Of a DNA stretch of 64,000 nucleotides, positions 61,536-64,000 are shown piece after piece. The stretch is from Litoditis marina. Lineage: Eukaryota; Nematoda; Chromadorea; Rhabditida; Rhabditidae. The position numbers and the translations under genes were made by a program. Numbering within the stretch: position 1 is the first letter of the stretch; each line of letters opens with the position of its first letter. The stretch is from contig OZ038439.1 of NCBI GenBank assembly GCA_964036275.1, positions 4,975,412-5,039,411 on the forward strand. The letters run 5' to 3'. Below the pieces are notes generated by a model. That model saw only the letters and a program-made list of their open reading frames with translations. It searched no databases and was not told the origin of the DNA.

Positions 61536-62011
61536 AAGCAAAAAAATTAGTGGTATATTAGTAATAAACACTTTCTTCTTTCTTTCGCTCACTTTCTTTC
61601 ACTATCACTTTCTACACTACACATTTACACTACACTTCTACACTAAACTACTAAACATTCCAGTTCTACAGTTGCACTTTCTTTCGACTATCAGAGCACC
61701 TGTCACACTAGTTACCAGGCACTGAAAACGAATAAAATGCAATTGGTGTCAGAAGTTGAGCAGCAATTAATCGTAGAGGAACATTGAAATTCTACTTCCA
61801 GGCGATGAATAGTTAAAGTCAAAAATGGATGTTAGGATAGGTAAGATAACGACAATTGCGACTTTACGGTAATAAAGGTCAACTGCTTAGTATTCCTAAT
61901 GCCCAAAGCGTCTAAAGCGTTTACCTGTGTTCACTCTTGAGTTGAAGATGTCCATGACCAATCTCATGCTGTTTATTCTTCTTTGGAATCAATCGGAACT
62001 CATTGTCCATG

Positions 62012-62080
62012 GATGGGATTCAAACCCAAACGGTGTACGCAACACACGAGCAATCTGCCACTGCACCACGGCTTCATTTC
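62012..62080 (-). pseudogene. tRNA-derived element
   Basis: On the minus strand GTGCAGTGGCAGATTG resembles an A box, and GGGTTTGAATCCC, with near-consensus core, a B box about 25 nt later. Flanks do not form an acceptor stem. Likely a SINE head or tRNA pseudogene. Confidence 0.55.
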
Positions 62081-63699
62081 GCTGAAAAATGGAAGCTGAA
62101 AGTATAATGTGAGGCTACAAAACTACAAACTCTCACTGAAAGACTAGAAAAACCTCAGAAATAATGTTGACTACTTCAAGTACAATAATTCGATGTCCCA
62201 TCCCTTCTTGTAATAAACTCGGCGCACAGGTGTTGCCCAGAAAGAACTGTTTCAATCTTTCAACACATCTCAATTATCGATTATTGACCAAAACAAAATG
62301 AGATCAAACTACAAACACATCATGTAAGGACAAATTGACAGTGTTAGATGAATAACCCCCTAAAGTTATTCTAATTTGTCCTAGAAGAGTACGCAGAGCG
62401 TCAAGCAAGAAAACAACCACTCTGCTTTTTTCTTTTAAACATCAATTGGAAAACATCACCTATACTGCTCTGAGCATTACTCTTCTAGAGTACATCAAAA
62501 TAAATAGAAATTACCCTCGATCCTTTGGAAATAGGGCAGAATCAATAACTGGTTAGAAGTGAAAGCGCAGAACACCACTTCCACTCTCCTTTCCCATCTT
62601 TCACTTTCGATTCCGGCAGCACACGTTGCATTGGTTGAACTCTGAAAAAATAGTTCAGTCAAAAAACGGAAACAACAGAAAAACCTCCTTTGAAAATATA
62701 AAACAGCAAAAAATGGCATACTTACAATAACATTTACTGTGCTTTTCAGTCAATAAAAAGGGCTTTTCTACCAGCTACTTTAGAAAAAACTAGAGTATAG
62801 TTTTGACTCTGATACTGTTTGTGTGGCTTGACCTTTGCAAGGACATAGACATCAAATTACAACTTGAACTATATCAAGTATACATATAATACTTACCGCA
62901 ACTCCATTGTTCCACTTTTCCCACCAAAAAGAGTCCAATTTGATCTGGATTGCCGATATGGTTTGAGACAAGGGTAGCGGACAGGGCCTATTAACCAATA
63001 ACCCGACCAAAGGTATGGAACGGGTGGTGTCTTATCCCGAGTCCCACCCCGTAGAATGGGACAATGTCCCATAAACAGGGCCCATACCCCAGAGCAGTAC
63101 GGTCTTCGGGCGAGGGTTCCCCTACCGTCGCAAACTCTGGTGCAATCGGTCACTTTTCGGACTCTCAAGGTGGTACATTTGAGAGATTTGAGAGAGAGAA
63201 GAGACTTCAGAGTCGAATCTGAAATAAGAATATAAAATATGGGTAAATAGTATTGTAACGAAAAACTCACAATTCACACTACGAGATAACTAGAGATGGT
63301 TTACTATGTCATGCTAGAGCTAGGTTGAAGAAACCAGGCTTTTCTGTAATTATTGAGTAATCGAAATCATAAAAATATTGAAAACTTCATCAAACTTCCT
63401 AGTTCAGAGCCTAGAAAGTTTGTCCATAACAACTATAGAGTACTGTGCAGGTTCGTAATATCCCATATTCAGTTAAACTGAAAAAATGAGATAGAAAATA
63501 CAAAATCGAAGAAATAAAACAATCGAAACCAACCTGCTTGCAGCCGACTAGACGAGCATTTTCTCTTCGAATGAAATGAAGTTTTCTGCCAACAGCGCCT
63601 ATCGTGAAACGGGAAAAACGTGAAAGGCACATGCTAATTGAGTTGACAGGAAAAGGAAACTGTCCGAAATTTGTACTTCTCTGAAGCTTTGTTTTTTCG

Positions 63700-64000
63700 G
63701 TTCTATATTTTCAATTGTTCGAGATTTTGTGTTGATCTGTGTACTCTCTGTCTCCAATCGTCTTCTATCACACTCTGTTTTTCTATTTCTCTCTCTCTCT
63801 TTCGCTCTTCTTCCCTCCTTTTTATTTCTCTCTCCCCTCTCTCTTTCTGTCTTCCTTCTTCTCTCCCTCTGCCTCTCTCTCTGTTTCTCTCGCTCTCTTC
63901 TCTCTTCTCTCTCTTCTCTCTCTATCTCTCTCTTCTCTCTTCTCTCTCTTCTCTCTCTTCTCTCTCTTCTCTCTCTTCTCTCTCTCTTCTCTCTCTCTCC
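63700..64000. repeat. CT-rich microsatellite at the window end
   Basis: Polypyrimidine tract with CTCTCTTCTCTCT units from about 63720, continuing past the window end. Increasingly regular toward 64000. Confidence 0.9.

Larger units (their letters stand above)
59200..63690 (-). pseudogene. Exon-like minus-strand segments in an old ~2-kb duplication
   Basis: The block at 61201-61340 is repeated at 63538-63670; GAAAGGCACATGCTAATTGA is identical. 60781-60870 resembles 62512-62655, and 59780-59875 resembles 61920-62070, in the same order, so the segment was duplicated tandemly. Minus-strand splice-like signals bound short open stretches (59273-59217; 63218-62907; 62643-62518). The upstream copy's ATG frame (MCLSRFSRFT, 63631 downward) stays open to a GTTGGT donor at 63533; the paralogous frame stops at TGA near 61262. 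Phases of successive pieces do not join cleanly and no protein family is recognised. Could be a decayed or fast-evolving gene, or non-coding. Confidence 0.35.

Overview
The window looks like nuclear DNA from a rhabditid nematode, most likely Caenorhabditis or a close relative. The clues are nematode-style splice sites (donors GTAAGT, GTGAGT or GTTGGT; acceptors TTTCAG), AT-rich introns packed with small palindromic transposon relics, and two recognisable animal gene families whose many short exons join in frame. Gene models were assembled by hand from splice signals and protein-family motifs; no database search was run.

Layout. 1-10.9 kb: the 5' part of a minus-strand ABC transporter of subfamily C (MRP, closest in character to ABCC10/MRP7). 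Nine exons are visible (about 428 aa: TMD0, the L0 linker and the start of TMD1) and the rest lies beyond base 1. Its 5.6-kb second intron holds seven tandem copies of a 454-bp repeat. 10.9-12.05 kb: a head-to-head intergenic region with G/C homopolymer runs and a duplicated copy of the transporter's start-codon region. 12.05-29.12 kb: a complete plus-strand M1-family zinc aminopeptidase, 29 exons and about 1,091 aa. It has a type II membrane anchor, a Ser/Thr/Pro-rich stalk, a GGMEN variant of the GXMEN motif and an intact HEXXH-X18-E zinc site. Its introns carry at least a dozen palindromic elements, including a hAT-like element with a perfect 8-bp target duplication, a TTAA-flanked element and a near-perfect 32-bp-stem hairpin.

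29.57-57.92 kb: one continuous, very G-rich satellite (plus strand) with a 125-bp period, about 225 monomers by length. It has higher-order structure: homogeneous A monomers, about ten blocks of diverged B monomers that include a 158-bp chimeric monomer, nested segmental duplications of about 1,127, 1,160 and 2,002 bp, and old divergent monomers at the right edge. The long proline-rich reading frames on its C-rich strand follow from the period (125 = 2 mod 3) and are not called as genes. 57.9-64 kb: no confident gene. It holds dispersed repeats (several also found left of the satellite), tRNA-derived elements, an old ~2-kb duplication with exon-like minus-strand segments, and a CT-rich microsatellite at the end.

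The two genes are unrelated in function (small-molecule efflux; ectopeptidase) and share only a divergent promoter region. The satellite is the most unusual object, both for its strand-asymmetric G-tracts and for its layered amplification history. I found no evidence of a new enzymatic or defence system.
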